Below are positions 1 through 10,240 of a DNA stretch of 64,000 nucleotides, piece after piece. The DNA is taken from positions 620,001 to 684,000 of the forward strand of contig JASFYI010000001.1 of the NCBI GenBank assembly GCA_030055515.1, written 5' to 3'. Both the position numbers and the translations under genes were made by a program. The notes beneath the pieces were generated by a model. It was not told where the DNA came from, ran no database searches, and was given only the letters and a program-made list of their open reading frames with translations. Origin of the DNA: Methanolinea sp. (GTDB lineage Archaea; Halobacteriota; Methanomicrobia; Methanomicrobiales; Methanospirillaceae). Each line of letters starts with the position of its first letter. Positions within the stretch are counted from its first letter, which is position 1.

Positions 1-820
1 ACCGCTGCGCCGAGAAACGCTCGAGCGCGACCTTCTCCTCCTCGAGGTAGGCCTTCTGCCGCGCCATCAGCATGTCGAAGTCGACGAGGTGGGCATCGAA
101 CTCCGGGCCGTCGACACACGCGAAGCGTGTCTCCCCCCCGACCTCCACCCTGCACGACCCGCACATCCCCGTGCCGTCCACCATGATGGGATTGAGCGAG
201 ACGACGGTGGGGATTGCGGCGGGCCGCGTCACCTCGGACGTGACCTTCATCATGATCGCGGGGCCGACGATCCAGACCCTGTCAGGCCTCTCCCTCTCGA
301 CGAGTCTTTTCAGGACGTCGGCTGCAAACCCGTGGTAGCCCTTCGACCCGTCGTCGGTCGCGACGAGGAGTTCGTCGCACGCCTCCCTCATCTCGTCCTC
401 GCAGACGAGGTACGCGGCTGTCCTCGCCCCGATGATCCCCGTGACCCTGTTTCCCGCGGCCCTCGCGGCCCTCGCGATGATCGGGCAGCACGCGATGCCG
501 ACACCGCCACCGACGACGACGCAGTGCCCGAAATACCGGATCTCGCTCGGCCTCCCGAGCGGTCCCGCGACGTCCCTCACCTCGTCCCCCGGCCCGAGCG
601 TCGCGAGCTGGTACGTCGTCTTCCCGACGGCCATGTAGATGACGCGCACCATGTCACCGTCGACCGCGGATATCGTGAGGGGGATGCGTTCACCCCTCTC
701 GTCGATGCGGAGGACGAGGAACTGCCCCGCGCGTGCATTCCGGGCGACGTGGGGTGCCTCGATCCACGTCTCGAATATGCGGTCGGCTAGCTGCGCGGCA
801 CGCTTCACCCTGTATCCCAC
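1..820 (-). CDS. Sulfide/dihydroorotate dehydrogenase-like FAD/NAD-binding protein (ferredoxin-NADP reductase alpha-like), 3' end cut
   Basis: Flavoprotein electron-transfer subunit of the PyrK/NfnA (SudB) type, which passes electrons between NAD(P)H, FAD and a [2Fe-2S] centre. Reading leftward from a GTG at 820 there are 273 codons with no stop before the window edge. Visible features are an FAD-binding PLTIS motif near residue 47, a glycine-rich GGGVG nucleotide loop near residue 104, and a C-terminal cluster GTGMCGSC with a further Cys in RFACVDGP (about C220, C223, C235), the usual iron-sulfur ligands of this family. GGAGGT lies just upstream of the GTG and supports it. The family is normally about 280 residues, so only a few codons are missing. 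Its usual partner, a glutamate-synthase-like (GltA/NfnB) subunit, would be expected next on the left, outside the window. Confidence 0.85.
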   Translation of the reverse strand, partial: MGYRVKRAAQLADRIFETWIEAPHVARNARAGQFLVLRIDERGERIPLTISAVDGDMVRVIYMAVGKTTYQLATLGPGDEVRDVAGPLGRPSEIRYFGHCVVVGGGVGIACCPIIARAARAAGNRVTGIIGARTAAYLVCEDEMREACDELLVATDDGSKGYHGFAADVLKRLVERERPDRVWIVGPAIMMKVTSEVTRPAAIPTVVSLNPIMVDGTGMCGSCRVEVGGETRFACVDGPEFDAHLVDFDMLMARQKAYLEEEKVALERFSAQR

Positions 821-852
821 GGTTACCTCCCCCTCTGCGCGAAATTCCAATG

Positions 853-2502
853 TCATACATGTTGCCCGTCGTGGGTCTTTACCTTACGCACTTTCACCGC
901 GACACCCCGGCGGGACCGGAGCATCTCGGGGCCGGGCATCGCGGCCCTGCCCGTCGCGACCGCGAGCGGACCGACCACGAGGACCTCGTCGCCTTCCCTG
1001 ATCCTTTGGTCGGCGTCGAGCACACCGGGTGCGAGGATGTCTCCAGAGGGGACGAACGCGTCGATCTCGACGCGGTACCCCGGGGAGAGGAGCTGCCATC
1101 CCGCGAGCGTCGGGCGGAGCAGACCGGTCGCCGGATCGAGCGAGAAGAGGGGTTCCCTCCCGCGCGAGACCTTCAGCTCGGGGAACTTCTCTTTCACGGT
1201 GAGCCCTTCGGTGAAGAGATCGCAGTCGAACTGGTACGAGGCGGTCGCCCTGACGACGTCGTGGGTGACGGGGGGTTCCCCCCGCAACGCGTCGGAGAGC
1301 GCGCGGAGTGCGGGTGGAGACGTTGGTCTCTCATCGCCGGTCGTGACCTCGAGGTCGATGGATGCCTCCCTCGCCGCCATGCGCGCGGCCTCGAGTGCAC
1401 CCCCCTCGAGGTGGGCAACCACGCGGCGGAACCGGTGTTTCGCGAGGAACCGCGCGATGACATCGGCGACACGGGCCTTCTCCTCCGCGTCCCAGTAGCC
1501 GGTCACGGGAACGTCGTAGTGCGCGGCAGGGTACACGCGCTCGAGTTCCCTCGGCACGAGGCCGAGCGGGGACGTCACGACGAGTTCGAGGGCCCGCCCA
1601 GATATCGCACTCATGAATTTCCGGTGGCTCTGGGAGCGGGAGTACGGTTTCCTCGCCGAGCAGGGGAGGAGCACTGCTACGTCCGCGCGGGGGGGGCGGT
1701 AGCGGGTGACCACGCGGTCCGCAAACCGCCTGACCTCGGCCCTCGCGAGGGCTTCGCCCGTCGTCGCGCGGAGGGTGCACGGTCTCGCGACCGGGACGCG
1801 GGGTTCGAGGAACCCGTACTCCCCGTCGAGGAACCGGAGGATGGCCACCTGACCGGGGAACAGCCGCGACCTGCTCTCGACGAGGTCCCGCAGCGTCGAC
1901 GCGTGGATGTGCGCCCTCGCGAGGTGGATCTCGCGGACGAGCGCGTCCCTGTTGTGCGCGGAGAGGTCGCCCCGCGCGCAGCCGGGACAGGAACAGACGC
2001 CCTCGTCGAGGAGGTCCCCCCCGAAGATCCCTTCCGGGAGGCAGAAATTTCCCCTCGCCGTCTCGAGGTCGACCGCGGTGAAATCGAAGAGGTCGAAACC
2101 CGTGTAGCAGAGGATGGCAACTGTGGAGGGGAGGGCGGAGGCCGGCGCGTAGAACGCGGTGTCCGGTGGCAGGCGCGTCTTCAGGCTCACGATCCACTCG
2201 ACGTACCGCCGCGGGTCCGAGAACGCAGTGTGCCAGCAGGGGACCATTACGCAGGCCCCGGAAGGAACTTCCCTCTCGACCGCGGGGTGGATCCGCACCG
2301 GCTGGAGCCCGCCCGGGGGGAGGTAACGGGCCGCGAATGTTGCGTCCGCGCTCAGGGGGACGTTTTCCATCCTCGATTCCGCGAGCGCGTGGAATACGGT
2401 CTCGGGTTCCACCGCGGAGGGGATGGGGATATCCCTCTCTCCCGCGCGGAAAAACCCTGCCCGGGCGAGCCCGTCCCTCCTTGTGATCTCGAGGATGCTC
2501 AT
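853..2502 (-). CDS. arcS: Archaeosine synthase ArcS (TgtA2)
   Basis: Converts preQ0 at position 15 of tRNA, placed there by TgtA, towards archaeosine by adding nitrogen to the nitrile. The 549-residue protein has a TGT-like N-terminal half with a zinc-type cluster (C170, C172, C175, H183) and the ArcS signature [17 protein letters not shown] at 280-296, followed by a C-terminal PUA RNA-binding domain (about 470-549). The start at 2502 overlaps the tgtA stop by four bases (ATGA), so the two genes are translationally coupled and act in one pathway. The ORF is open further upstream, but that part is antisense to or inside tgtA and is not used. Confidence 0.93.
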   Translation of the reverse strand: MSILEITRRDGLARAGFFRAGERDIPIPSAVEPETVFHALAESRMENVPLSADATFAARYLPPGGLQPVRIHPAVEREVPSGACVMVPCWHTAFSDPRRYVEWIVSLKTRLPPDTAFYAPASALPSTVAILCYTGFDLFDFTAVDLETARGNFCLPEGIFGGDLLDEGVCSCPGCARGDLSAHNRDALVREIHLARAHIHASTLRDLVESRSRLFPGQVAILRFLDGEYGFLEPRVPVARPCTLRATTGEALARAEVRRFADRVVTRYRPPRADVAVLLPCSARKPYSRSQSHRKFMSAISGRALELVVTSPLGLVPRELERVYPAAHYDVPVTGYWDAEEKARVADVIARFLAKHRFRRVVAHLEGGALEAARMAAREASIDLEVTTGDERPTSPPALRALSDALRGEPPVTHDVVRATASYQFDCDLFTEGLTVKEKFPELKVSRGREPLFSLDPATGLLRPTLAGWQLLSPGYRVEIDAFVPSGDILAPGVLDADQRIREGDEVLVVGPLAVATGRAAMPGPEMLRSRRGVAVKVRKVKTHDGQHV

Positions 2503-3944
2503 GGAACCAAGGACACTCCTGGGACCTCGGAGACGAGGACGTCGCGCCACTCGGGGGGACACGCAACCAACACGTGGGTTTCCGGGTGGGATTCCCGGAG
2601 AACCCTGATCCCCCTGCACCCCGCCGCGACCATCTCCCTGTCCCACGCGGGGATCTCGCTCTGCCCGATGGGGAACGTCTCGGAGAGGCCGGGGTGGTAC
2701 GGGCCGAACGGTGGCTTGAAGGGGAGCGTCAGGTCGAACCCCTCCCCCGCGGACCCGTCCATCGAGACGAGGACCCTCGGCGGGAGGTCGATCCGCCGGA
2801 GGAGATCGTGGTACCTGATCACCTCGGTGCGCAGGCAGCTCTCCGCCCCCCTGTAGAAGAATCTCCTCTTGCTCACCCTGTCTTTCTTCTCGAGCTCCCT
2901 GCCGTGGGAGAGGAACTCCCTGTAGCCGTCGAGGAGGAGCGGGTGGCTCCTGCACCGCTCGTCCACGAGCTCGAAGAGGACACCGTCCTCGATCGCCTGC
3001 CTCACCCGAGCGATCTCCGCGAGGCTCACCGCGAGGTTGTGGATCGCAAGGAGCCTCTCGGACTCTTCGGACTGCCTGAGCTCTTCGGCGGTGTGGCCGC
3101 GGCAGACCCCGCACGCGCAGGGGAGCTCCTGTAGCTCGGACAGCCGCGCGCTGCCCGAGGGGGTGAGGTACCTCCCCTCCCGCGCGTAGAGGGCATACGC
3201 GGCAGAGTCGAAGACATCGCATCCCATCGCGACTGCGAGCGCGAACATCGAGGGGTGACCCGCGCCGAAGAGGTGGACGCAAGCGGAAGGGGGTATCCCC
3301 CTCTTTGCCGCCATGACGACGCGGACGAGGTCCCTGTACCGGTAGGATTCCATGAGGGGGACAACCGCGCCGATGGGGCAGAAGGCAAAACCCATCCGCC
3401 CGACCCCGCGCCCGGCCTCCTCGCGCAGGTCGGTGAAGATCCCCCCCTGCACGGGTCCGGCGAGGTTCCCCTCTTCCCCGCAGATCTCCCTCGCCTCGCC
3501 GAGCCTCTCCATCGTGACCGCGAGGTCGCGCTCCGCGGTGCGGCGGTCCGCCCCCGGCGGCGTGGGGATGTCGAGCGGGACGATGATGTCGCTGCCGATC
3601 TCCTGCTGGAAGCGGATGACCTCCCCGTTCGTGAGGGAGATGTCGCCGTAGACCGAGAGCTGGTACGCGCCCGAATCGGTCATTATTAACCCGTCGAAAT
3701 CGTAGAGGCGGTGGAGACCCAATTCGAGTGCCTTTTGCCTGTATTCCTCGCTCCTCGAGAGGATGTACGCGTTGGTGATGATACCCTCCGCGCCGAGCGC
3801 CCTCATCTCTGCCGGGCGGACGGGCTGGAGGTGCGGGTTGACGACGGGGAGCAGGACCGGGGTCCTGACCGTCCGGTTTCCCACCCGGAGCCTCCCCGTG
3901 CGTCCCGCGATATCGACCTCGGTTACCTCGAAGTGAATGGCCAT
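2499..3944 (-). CDS. tgtA: tRNA-guanine(15) transglycosylase
   Basis: Exchanges guanine-15 of the tRNA D-arm for preQ0, the first tRNA-level step of archaeosine synthesis. The 481-residue protein has the catalytic Asp of TDSGAYQLS (D90), the nucleophile region GCDVFD (about D246), the substrate segment [11 protein letters not shown], and the zinc site CACGVC plus H302. The C-terminal part (from about 330) matches the extra domain preceding PUA in archaeal TgtA. The protein is shorter than the roughly 580-residue archaeal enzymes because the PUA domain is carried by the downstream ArcS. First gene of the tgtA-arcS pair. Confidence 0.94.
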   Translation of the reverse strand: MAIHFEVTEVDIAGRTGRLRVGNRTVRTPVLLPVVNPHLQPVRPAEMRALGAEGIITNAYILSRSEEYRQKALELGLHRLYDFDGLIMTDSGAYQLSVYGDISLTNGEVIRFQQEIGSDIIVPLDIPTPPGADRRTAERDLAVTMERLGEAREICGEEGNLAGPVQGGIFTDLREEAGRGVGRMGFAFCPIGAVVPLMESYRYRDLVRVVMAAKRGIPPSACVHLFGAGHPSMFALAVAMGCDVFDSAAYALYAREGRYLTPSGSARLSELQELPCACGVCRGHTAEELRQSEESERLLAIHNLAVSLAEIARVRQAIEDGVLFELVDERCRSHPLLLDGYREFLSHGRELEKKDRVSKRRFFYRGAESCLRTEVIRYHDLLRRIDLPPRVLVSMDGSAGEGFDLTLPFKPPFGPYHPGLSETFPIGQSEIPAWDREMVAAGCRGIRVLRESHPETHVLVACPPEWRDVLVSEVPGVSLVP

Positions 3945-4027
3945 GCTCTCACAGGTCCCTCACGGGGCGTGACAGCCTGCAACCTCTCGCCCGGCTGGCC
4001 GTTCCGGGTCATTCCCCGCGCGTCTCC

Positions 4028-4603
4028 TCATTCCCTGTCCTTTTTCCTCTCCGAGAAGACCTGCCCCTCGAACGTGAAGACCTCGGTCTCCCCGTCCTTC
4101 CAGCATCCCCTCGGCAGACCCGCTTTCAGGCACGTGTGGTCGAGGAACTCGGTCGCGTCCCATCCCCACTCGAGGGGTACCTGCGGGAGGAGGAGCCCGG
4201 ACCGTCCCCCCCTCCTCACGATGAGCCCGTGCGTGCCGACCCTGACCCTCGCGGGCCTCTCGGCGGGAGCGCCGGGGAGGGGCACGGGGAGCGAGAGGAC
4301 CGTCACTTCCACGTCGATTTCCGGGAGTTCGGAGGGGTGGAGGGGTGGGAACCTCGGGTCCTCGAGTGCCGCGGCGCACGCGGCCTCCCGGATCGCCTCG
4401 CCGAGGGGATACACCGGGACGGGAAACCCGATGCACCCGCGGAGTTCCCCGCCCTTCTTCAGTGTCACGAAGACCCCGCGCTTCTCGGAGAAGGCACGCG
4501 GCAGGTCCGGGTACTTCACGCGTTTCCTCCCGATCCTCTCCTCGAGGGCGAGGCGGGCGAGTGTGACGGCGAGGTCGCCTTCTTCCGGGGTGAGCACTTC
4601 CAT
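4028..4603 (-). CDS. AMMECR1 family protein (TIGR00296)
   Basis: Conserved AMMECR1-domain protein of 191 residues; the cellular role is unknown. The family hallmark LRGCIGFP is at residues 54-61, after an N-terminal helical segment. The ATG at 4603 is chosen because a TATA-like CTATATAATT on this strand (4625-4634) puts transcription almost on the start codon, making the message leaderless. A longer reading to 4693 would run into the promoter and rnpB. In some archaea AMMECR1 accompanies MEMO and a radical SAM enzyme; neither is adjacent here. Confidence 0.88.
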   Translation of the reverse strand: MEVLTPEEGDLAVTLARLALEERIGRKRVKYPDLPRAFSEKRGVFVTLKKGGELRGCIGFPVPVYPLGEAIREAACAAALEDPRFPPLHPSELPEIDVEVTVLSLPVPLPGAPAERPARVRVGTHGLIVRRGGRSGLLLPQVPLEWGWDATEFLDHTCLKAGLPRGCWKDGETEVFTFEGQVFSERKKDRE

Positions 4604-4607
4604 CAGG

Positions 4608-4636
4608 TGTATATAATGTGCCACCGAATTATATAG
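4608..4636. promoter_or_regulatory. Overlapping divergent TATA elements of rnpB (+) and the AMMECR1 gene (-)
   Basis: GTATATAAT at 4608-4616 lies about 25 bases before the predicted 5' end of RNase P RNA. AATTATATAG at 4627-4636, read on the other strand, lies about 25 bases before the AMMECR1 ATG. Each promoter sits inside the other's initiation zone. Assignment is by spacing only. Confidence 0.6.
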
Positions 4637-4994
4637 GGAGAGGGAGAGTGCGGCCGACGGTGGCATGGATGCCGCTGAGGAAAGTCCCCCCACCAGCTGA
4701 GCGCGCAGCCGTCACGCAAGGACGGGTGGCGAGAGTCACGGCAATGGCACAGAAACGACACGGCCTGCCCCCAGCAATGACGCGGGAGAGCCCCACTTGG
4801 GGGCCATCCGGGGAAGCGGTCCCCGCGGGACACGCGCCCGGCCGCTGACGCGTAAGGGCAGGAACCGCTGAAACGGCGAATCCCTGCGGGTGCAAGCCAG
4901 AACAGGGCGTAACGGTTGCTCAGCACCCTGCCCGGGTATGGCGCATGAGCTGAATGCCGCAACGAACAGAAGGGGGCTTACTCCTCCCACTCCA
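4637..4994 (+). ncRNA. rnpB: RNase P RNA (archaeal type A)
   Basis: Catalytic RNA that trims tRNA 5' leaders. The universally conserved blocks are present in order: GAGGAAAGTCC (4677-4687), ACAGAAACGACACGGCC (4749-4765) and ACAGAAGGGGGCTTAC (4966-4981). The 5' GGGAGAGGGAGAG and 3' CTCCTCCCACTCC segments can pair as helix P1, which sets the ends to within a few bases. Length of about 358 nt is normal for archaea. Confidence 0.93.
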
Positions 4995-5055
4995 CCAATG
5001 CCTTTCCTCGAATAGTTTTATCCGCCGTTATGCACATGGGTAATACACGAGACCC

Positions 5056-5616
5056 ATGCACATCCCCACGCCCGAAGAGATAAGGGAGAGGCGGGAACTC
5101 CTCGGCATGAAGCAGGCAGAACTCGCGGAGAAGGCCGGGATCAGCCAGTCCATGGTTGCACGCATAGAGAAGGGGAGCGTCGATCCCCGGGTGAGCACGC
5201 TCAAAAAGATCGTCGATGTCCTGAATGCCCGGGAGAGGCCGAGGATCACGGCAGGCCGCGTGATGCACGCGCCCGTCATCTGCGTGAGTATTACCGATCC
5301 CATCACGCACGCTGCCGAGATCATGGAGAAGTACGGGATATCCCAGCTGCCCGTCCTCGAGGGGAACACCCCTGTCGGGAGCATCTCCGGGACGGCCATC
5401 CTGAACGCGATCCACGACAGGGCCACCCACCGGGGACACGGGGACACGGTGAAGGACTACATGGAACCGGGCTTCCCCACTGTCAGGAAGGACACGGACA
5501 TCGAGTCTGTCATCCGTATCCTCGCGCACCACCACGCGGTCCTCGTCATGGAGGAAGGGCGCGTTTCGGGTGTCATCACGACCCACGACCTGATCTCGCT
5601 CGTCCGTGACCACTAG
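5056..5616 (+). CDS. HTH (XRE) - CBS-pair transcriptional regulator
   Basis: A 186-residue predicted DNA-binding regulator. Residues 8-60 form a Cro/C1-type helix-turn-helix ([19 protein letters not shown]), followed by two CBS motifs (about 70-120 and 128-184) that in this family bind adenine nucleotides and signal energy state. A TATA-like TAGTTTTA at 5013-5020 fits a short leader. The stop overlaps the end of the convergent tpiA by four bases. The target genes cannot be told from the sequence. Confidence 0.88.
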   Translation: MHIPTPEEIRERRELLGMKQAELAEKAGISQSMVARIEKGSVDPRVSTLKKIVDVLNARERPRITAGRVMHAPVICVSITDPITHAAEIMEKYGISQLPVLEGNTPVGSISGTAILNAIHDRATHRGHGDTVKDYMEPGFPTVRKDTDIESVIRILAHHHAVLVMEEGRVSGVITTHDLISLVRDH

Positions 5617-6281
5617 AGGAGCGAGACGAGGTCACGCAGGACGGCGACGGGAACCTTTGCCTTCACCACGCTCGACGCGAGGAGAACCCCGTCGGTCCCG
5701 AGGTCTATCGCGGTCTTCACGCATTGACCCGAGTGGATCCCGGCTCCCGTGAGGATCCGGACAGCAGGGTTGACCCTCCGCACGGCCTCGACGGTCCCGG
5801 TGATGATGCCGGGGTTCGCGGTCGAGACCGAGATGTTTCCCCCGATGAGTTCCGGGGGTTCCACGGCGACGTAGTCCGGGCCGAGGGCTGCAGCGGCTGC
5901 GCTCGTCGTGACATTGTTCGTGCACACGATGGAGACGAGCCCGGATTCCCTCAGGCGGGAGACGACCGCGTCGATCTCGGCGAGGGTGAGCCTCCTCTCG
6001 GAGTGATTCACGAGCGAGCCCGTCGCACCCGCCTCCTTGATTGCCTCGACCGTGACGGCCCCCGTGTGCGCCCCGGGCGCTGCCGCATCCACGTGCTGGG
6101 CATAGACGGGGAGCGAGTAGTGCACGGAGAGGGGGTGGATGTTCGTGTAGCTGGGGGCGATCCCGATCTCGACGCCTGACTCCTCCGAGACCTGCTGCGC
6201 GGCACCCGCGATCGCGTGGGCCCTCTGGCCGCTCGCTTCGGCGTAGGTCTTCAGGTTGATGAGGATGAACGGTTTTGCCAT
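5613..6281 (-). CDS. tpiA: Triosephosphate isomerase
   Basis: Interconverts glyceraldehyde-3-phosphate and dihydroxyacetone phosphate in gluconeogenesis. At 222 residues it has the short archaeal (tetrameric) length. Active-site residues are visible: N9 and K11 (INLKTY), H93 (VNHSERR) and E141 (VEPPELIG), and the phosphate-binding loop GAGIHSG. Monocistronic, and convergent with the HTH-CBS gene. Confidence 0.96.
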   Translation of the reverse strand: MAKPFILINLKTYAEASGQRAHAIAGAAQQVSEESGVEIGIAPSYTNIHPLSVHYSLPVYAQHVDAAAPGAHTGAVTVEAIKEAGATGSLVNHSERRLTLAEIDAVVSRLRESGLVSIVCTNNVTTSAAAAALGPDYVAVEPPELIGGNISVSTANPGIITGTVEAVRRVNPAVRILTGAGIHSGQCVKTAIDLGTDGVLLASSVVKAKVPVAVLRDLVSLL

Positions 6282-6359
6282 GGGGTATCTCCTGCCCGGG
6301 GAGGGTATATGGAACTGCGAGGGGAAAACCCATTCCCTCCGGCGAAAGGGACCCGTGCC

Positions 6360-8942
6360 TCAGATCTCCGGCCTGAGGAAATGCCCTGCCGTGATCCCTC
6401 CCCTCGCGACCCTCCTAATCCTCTCCTTGAGACGGGCAAGCGCGGCCTGGTCGGCACTGCCCGACAGGGTGAGATCGATCGCTTCCCTGTACGCGGGGAT
6501 GACCTCCCGCACGTACGCACGCCCCCTGCGCCGGGCATCCACCGCAAGGGATCCCACGCCCGACGCGACGAGGAACGGGACATAGTCGATGAGTGTCGTC
6601 TCCACTGCGTTGAGGACCCTCGTCCTCCCCAGGCCATCCTCGTACACCGGGAAGATACGGCCCGCCTCGTCCTCGATGCCCCACCATCCCGCGGGTTGTC
6701 TCCCGAGAATATCGGTGAGGAGCCTGTTTTTGCTCACCATCACCTCGATGTTTCCCTGGCATATCACCTCGAACGAGATACCCGGTGACAGTGCGGCCGC
6801 ACGCGAGATAACCCGGGGGATATCGGCGCAGGGGAGTTCAGGGGAGAGGGTGAACCCGTCGAGGGGAGGGTGGAGGGCAATCGCAGCCCACGAGTTGAAG
6901 ATGTTCATGCCCTGCCCGCCGGAGACGCGCACCCGCGGGGCTCGGGACCGGATGGCCTCCGCGAGGCCTGCCTCCATGACGGTGACGCGCTCGAGCCCTG
7001 CCTCCGAGAGACGGGGGAGGACAGCGAGGGCGTGTCCGACGAAGGACGGGGGGGCAACGCGCGGCCACATCCACGAGAACCCTGCGCCCGACTCCCTGCA
7101 GGTCGAGATGGCCCCGAGGATCTCTTCCTCCGTACTATCCCGGTGCCACTCGCGCGCGGTTGGCTCAAAGCAGATGGTATCGCAACCCGCCCCGCAGGCC
7201 TCGGAGAGTTCTTCGAAGGTCGCGCAGTACGCGCAGAGGACCGGGCGGGAACCTCCAGGCGGCGTGTTCCCGCGCGTTCCCCTCTCCGCCTCGCCCACGA
7301 GTGCTCCCACCGCCGATTCGGCCCGCTCGAGGTCCCCCGGCGATGGGGAGAAAGCGCGTGTCCACTCGAGGGAGAGCCTGTCGAGGATCTCCCTCCTCAC
7401 GCGGTTGAGGGACGAGACGGGGAGGAAGCACCCCGCTCCCTCCTGCACCCGAATTTCGCTGAAGGAGAACGGGCTTGAGGAGGTCTTTCCAAGCTGTGCC
7501 CGGATGGTATCGGGGGAGAGCGGTCGAGACTTTGCGGGAGCAGGTATCAACGCCGATTGCCCCACGATCTCCATCCTCCCCCTTTTCGGGTGCACGAGTG
7601 AAGCGGACCACGCGACGGGTTCGTCTGCGCTCACGTAAAGCGCGAGGTCCACGGGGATGGGACGGCTGACCTTCTCCTTCCCCACGATCGACCTCGCCCT
7701 CTCCGCGCATGCCCTGCTCCTCGTGAGGAAGACGAGGTCGCCGGGCCGGGTTCCTGCCACTTCCGCCCGGAGGAGGATGTGGCGATCCCCCGGGATTGCC
7801 GGTCCCTTGAGGGTCGTTCCACCCCGCACCCTTCCTCCAGGAGACGTGACGAGGATCCCGTCTCCCGCAAAGAGGGCGACGTGCGCTTCCGGTTTCACGG
7901 TGATTCCCTCTCCCTCCCGCACGCCCCGCACGGTCCCGATGAAGAGTCCCCTGTTCCCGGCCGCTTCCCGCCCCATGGGCGAGTTGTCCCCGAACAGGTA
8001 CCCTTCCGAGAATCCCCTGCTAAACGCGAGTGCCATCGTCTCCACCTCCCCTGGCTGGACGTGGTCCTCCCCCCGCGCGAGTGCATCGAGTGCCCGGCGG
8101 TACGCGCGGACGACGACTGCCACGTAGAGGGGTGATCGCATCCTCCCCTCGATCTTCAGCGCGGAGACGTCCCTGCGGACGAAGGAGTCGAACCGGGGGT
8201 AACAGCACAGGTCCCTCGTCGAGAGGAGGTAGCTTCCGCCCGGGGGGGCGCGGGGATGTCCGCGCGGGATACGCGAACCGTCCGCGGACAATTCCACGAG
8301 CGTGTAGGGTTTCCTGCACGGCTGGGCACACATCCCCCTGTTGCCGCTCCTCCCGCCGGCAAGGGACGAGAGGAGGCACTGGCCTGAATACGAGTAGCAC
8401 AGCGCCCCGTGCACGAATACCTCGATCTCCGGCCTCCTTTCCCTCGGGACCGCGAGGATCTCGTCCAGTTCCGCGAGCGTGAGCTCTCTCTGGAGGATCA
8501 CGCGGGAATACCCAGCACTGCGGGCCCATGCCACTCCTTCCGGTGTCCCGATGGTTGCCTGCGTGGACGCGTGGAGGGGGAGTCCGGGGAATGCCTTCCT
8601 CGCGAGGGAGAGGAGGCCCGTGTCCTGGAGGATCGCGCCGTCCGCACCCATCCGGTATACCTCGAGGAGGAACGAGAGTGCCTCGGGAACCTCGCTCTCC
8701 CTGACGAGGGTATTGACGGTGACGTACACGCGCACGCCGTGGAGGTGGGCATACGCGATCGCCTCTGCCATCTCTCCGGGCGAGAAATTCGGTGCGAAGT
8801 GCCTCGCGCCGAACCGTTTCCCGCCGAGGTACACTGCGTCCGCGCCGGCGGCGACCGCGGCTCTCAGCGCTTCCATCGAGCCCGCCGGTGCGAGGAGTTC
8901 GGGGATTTCCGCTCGTTTTCCCCCCCTCTCGCGCGTGCCCAT
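6360..8942 (-). CDS. Peptidase U32 family protein with DUF3656
   Basis: An 860-residue U32 protein. The N-terminal TIM-barrel-like part begins LLAPAGSMEALRAAVAAG and contains the U32 signature EVFVHGALCYSYSGQCLLS (174-192), followed by conserved Cys in GMCAQPCR (205-209). The middle and C-terminal region is the DUF3656/collagenase extension. Members include bacterial RlhA, needed for 23S rRNA hydroxylation, so an RNA-modification role is possible, but proteolysis or another role cannot be excluded. A TTAAA element 27 bases upstream suggests a leaderless message. Confidence 0.87.
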   Translation of the reverse strand: MGTRERGGKRAEIPELLAPAGSMEALRAAVAAGADAVYLGGKRFGARHFAPNFSPGEMAEAIAYAHLHGVRVYVTVNTLVRESEVPEALSFLLEVYRMGADGAILQDTGLLSLARKAFPGLPLHASTQATIGTPEGVAWARSAGYSRVILQRELTLAELDEILAVPRERRPEIEVFVHGALCYSYSGQCLLSSLAGGRSGNRGMCAQPCRKPYTLVELSADGSRIPRGHPRAPPGGSYLLSTRDLCCYPRFDSFVRRDVSALKIEGRMRSPLYVAVVVRAYRRALDALARGEDHVQPGEVETMALAFSRGFSEGYLFGDNSPMGREAAGNRGLFIGTVRGVREGEGITVKPEAHVALFAGDGILVTSPGGRVRGGTTLKGPAIPGDRHILLRAEVAGTRPGDLVFLTRSRACAERARSIVGKEKVSRPIPVDLALYVSADEPVAWSASLVHPKRGRMEIVGQSALIPAPAKSRPLSPDTIRAQLGKTSSSPFSFSEIRVQEGAGCFLPVSSLNRVRREILDRLSLEWTRAFSPSPGDLERAESAVGALVGEAERGTRGNTPPGGSRPVLCAYCATFEELSEACGAGCDTICFEPTAREWHRDSTEEEILGAISTCRESGAGFSWMWPRVAPPSFVGHALAVLPRLSEAGLERVTVMEAGLAEAIRSRAPRVRVSGGQGMNIFNSWAAIALHPPLDGFTLSPELPCADIPRVISRAAALSPGISFEVICQGNIEVMVSKNRLLTDILGRQPAGWWGIEDEAGRIFPVYEDGLGRTRVLNAVETTLIDYVPFLVASGVGSLAVDARRRGRAYVREVIPAYREAIDLTLSGSADQAALARLKERIRRVARGGITAGHFLRPEI

Positions 8943-8965
8943 GAGGAGATGTCTGCGCGAGGTCA

Positions 8966-8973
8966 GGTTAAAG
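8966..8973. promoter_or_regulatory. Shared TATA-like element between the U32 gene (-) and aroD (+)
   Basis: GGTTAAAG contains TTTAA-type sequence readable on both strands. It is about 27 bases from the leftward ATG at 8942 and about 31 bases from the rightward ATG at 9001, so one element could position TBP for both genes. Confidence 0.4.
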
Positions 8974-9000
8974 ACTCCTGCGCCTCAATGACTCCCACTG

Positions 9001-9630
9001 ATGAAGATCGTGGCATCGGTCCCGCGGACCGCGCTCATCCCCGCGGCCATATCGGCCGGCGCAGACGCAATCGAGGTACGCCTCGACCACACGGGCCCCC
9101 TGTCCGAGGAGGAGGCGGACGCGGCGTTCCGCGGACTGCCGGTGCCCCTGATCCTCACGGTGCGGAGCGTTGCCGAGGGGGGGAAATTCGCGGGGGGACC
9201 GGACGAGTGGTGGGAGATGGTACGACCGTGCCTCCCGTATGCAACATGCGTGGACGTCGAGGGACCGTTCCGGTCGCTCGCGCCACGCCTGCGAAAACAG
9301 GGAAAGAAGATCATCGCCTCCTACCATACCCCCGAGATGCCATCCGCCGGGTCATTCGAGGCTGCGAGGAGAGACCTCGCGTCGTTTGGGGATATCCCCA
9401 AGATCGTGGTGGGGCCGCGGTCGCTTGACGACGTCGTCTCCCTCCTCTCGTTCACGCTGCACGCGGAAAAACCGATCGTCACGGGTGTCATGGGCTCCCG
9501 GTTCTCGTTTGCCCGCCTGATGCTCCCCCTCTTCGGGTCGTGCCTCCTCTTCTGCCACGCGGGGATCCCCGTCGCGGCCGGGCAGTTCCACGTCTCCAAG
9601 GCCCGGGAGATCATGGACCTCCTCCGGTGA
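9001..9630 (+). CDS. aroD: 3-dehydroquinate dehydratase, type I
   Basis: Dehydrates 3-dehydroquinate to 3-dehydroshikimate through a Schiff base. The 209-residue protein has E25 (AIEVRLDH), the catalytic H109 (IASYHTPE) and the Schiff-base lysine K134 (DIPKIVVG). It is the only shikimate-pathway step in the window encoded outside the large aro operon, which lies 0.6 kb away on the opposite strand. Confidence 0.95.
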   Translation: MKIVASVPRTALIPAAISAGADAIEVRLDHTGPLSEEEADAAFRGLPVPLILTVRSVAEGGKFAGGPDEWWEMVRPCLPYATCVDVEGPFRSLAPRLRKQGKKIIASYHTPEMPSAGSFEAARRDLASFGDIPKIVVGPRSLDDVVSLLSFTLHAEKPIVTGVMGSRFSFARLMLPLFGSCLLFCHAGIPVAAGQFHVSKAREIMDLLR

Positions 9631-9745
9631 GCGTTCCGGCCGATCCGGCCGAGGGTACGTTCTCGAAGAATGAAAGGTCACGCGGAGACTGTTAGGGCGT
9701 ATCCACGGCAGCGCGATTTCCAAGGGAAAAATACGGGGTATCCTT

Positions 9746-10153
9746 TCAGGGTTCCTTCGTGACGGGGATGGCTCGGACAGTATACTGCTTCAGGCACTCC
9801 CCGTCGAGCTCGATGGTGACGGTCCTCTCCTCGCCCGGCCCGAGTGCACCGATGAAGAGTTCCTTCGTGTCGCGCACGACCCCCGTGTCTGCGTTGAGGA
9901 GCTCCACGTGGAGGTACACGTTCCGCTCCCGCGTCGTGCCCGGGTTGTACACCTGGAACACGGTCTCCCACGTGCAGCCGCGCGAGATTCCCCAGTCCGC
10001 GTCCTGACGGACGAGGGTCGCCCTCAGGGCGGTCCCGTTCGCCGTCGCGGAGACGCCCTCCCCTCCCCCCGTCTGGGTGAGGACGGAGACGCAGCCGCCG
10101 CAGAGGAGAAGGGCCAGAGTGACGAGGAACGCGAGAACTGCACTCTTCTGCAC
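9746..10153 (-). CDS. Predicted lipoprotein, unknown function
   Basis: From a GTG at 10153 with GGGGGAGC as ribosome site, a 135-residue protein has a hydrophobic signal (AVLAFLVTLALLL) ending in the lipobox-like CGGC, then a beta-rich exported domain of the kind seen in cell-surface binding modules (VYNPGTTRERNVYLHVELLN). An ATG at 10186 in the same frame would add 11 residues but has no ribosome site. It lies 87 bases after aroC on the same strand and may be read with it or from its own promoter. No family recognised. Confidence 0.7.
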   Translation of the reverse strand: MQKSAVLAFLVTLALLLCGGCVSVLTQTGGGEGVSATANGTALRATLVRQDADWGISRGCTWETVFQVYNPGTTRERNVYLHVELLNADTGVVRDTKELFIGALGPGEERTVTIELDGECLKQYTVRAIPVTKEP

Positions 10154-10240
10154 GGTCGCTCCCCCTTTCCTAGAAGACATTCTCATGCGTCTCTCACCGG
10201 GAACACTTGCCTGGTTTCTCGCGCGCGGGATAAAGCCTTT

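Noticed and set aside
733-2856. A 707-codon plus-strand open frame
   Set aside because: Antisense to arcS and the tgtA end; Arg/Pro/Gly-rich composition, no motifs.
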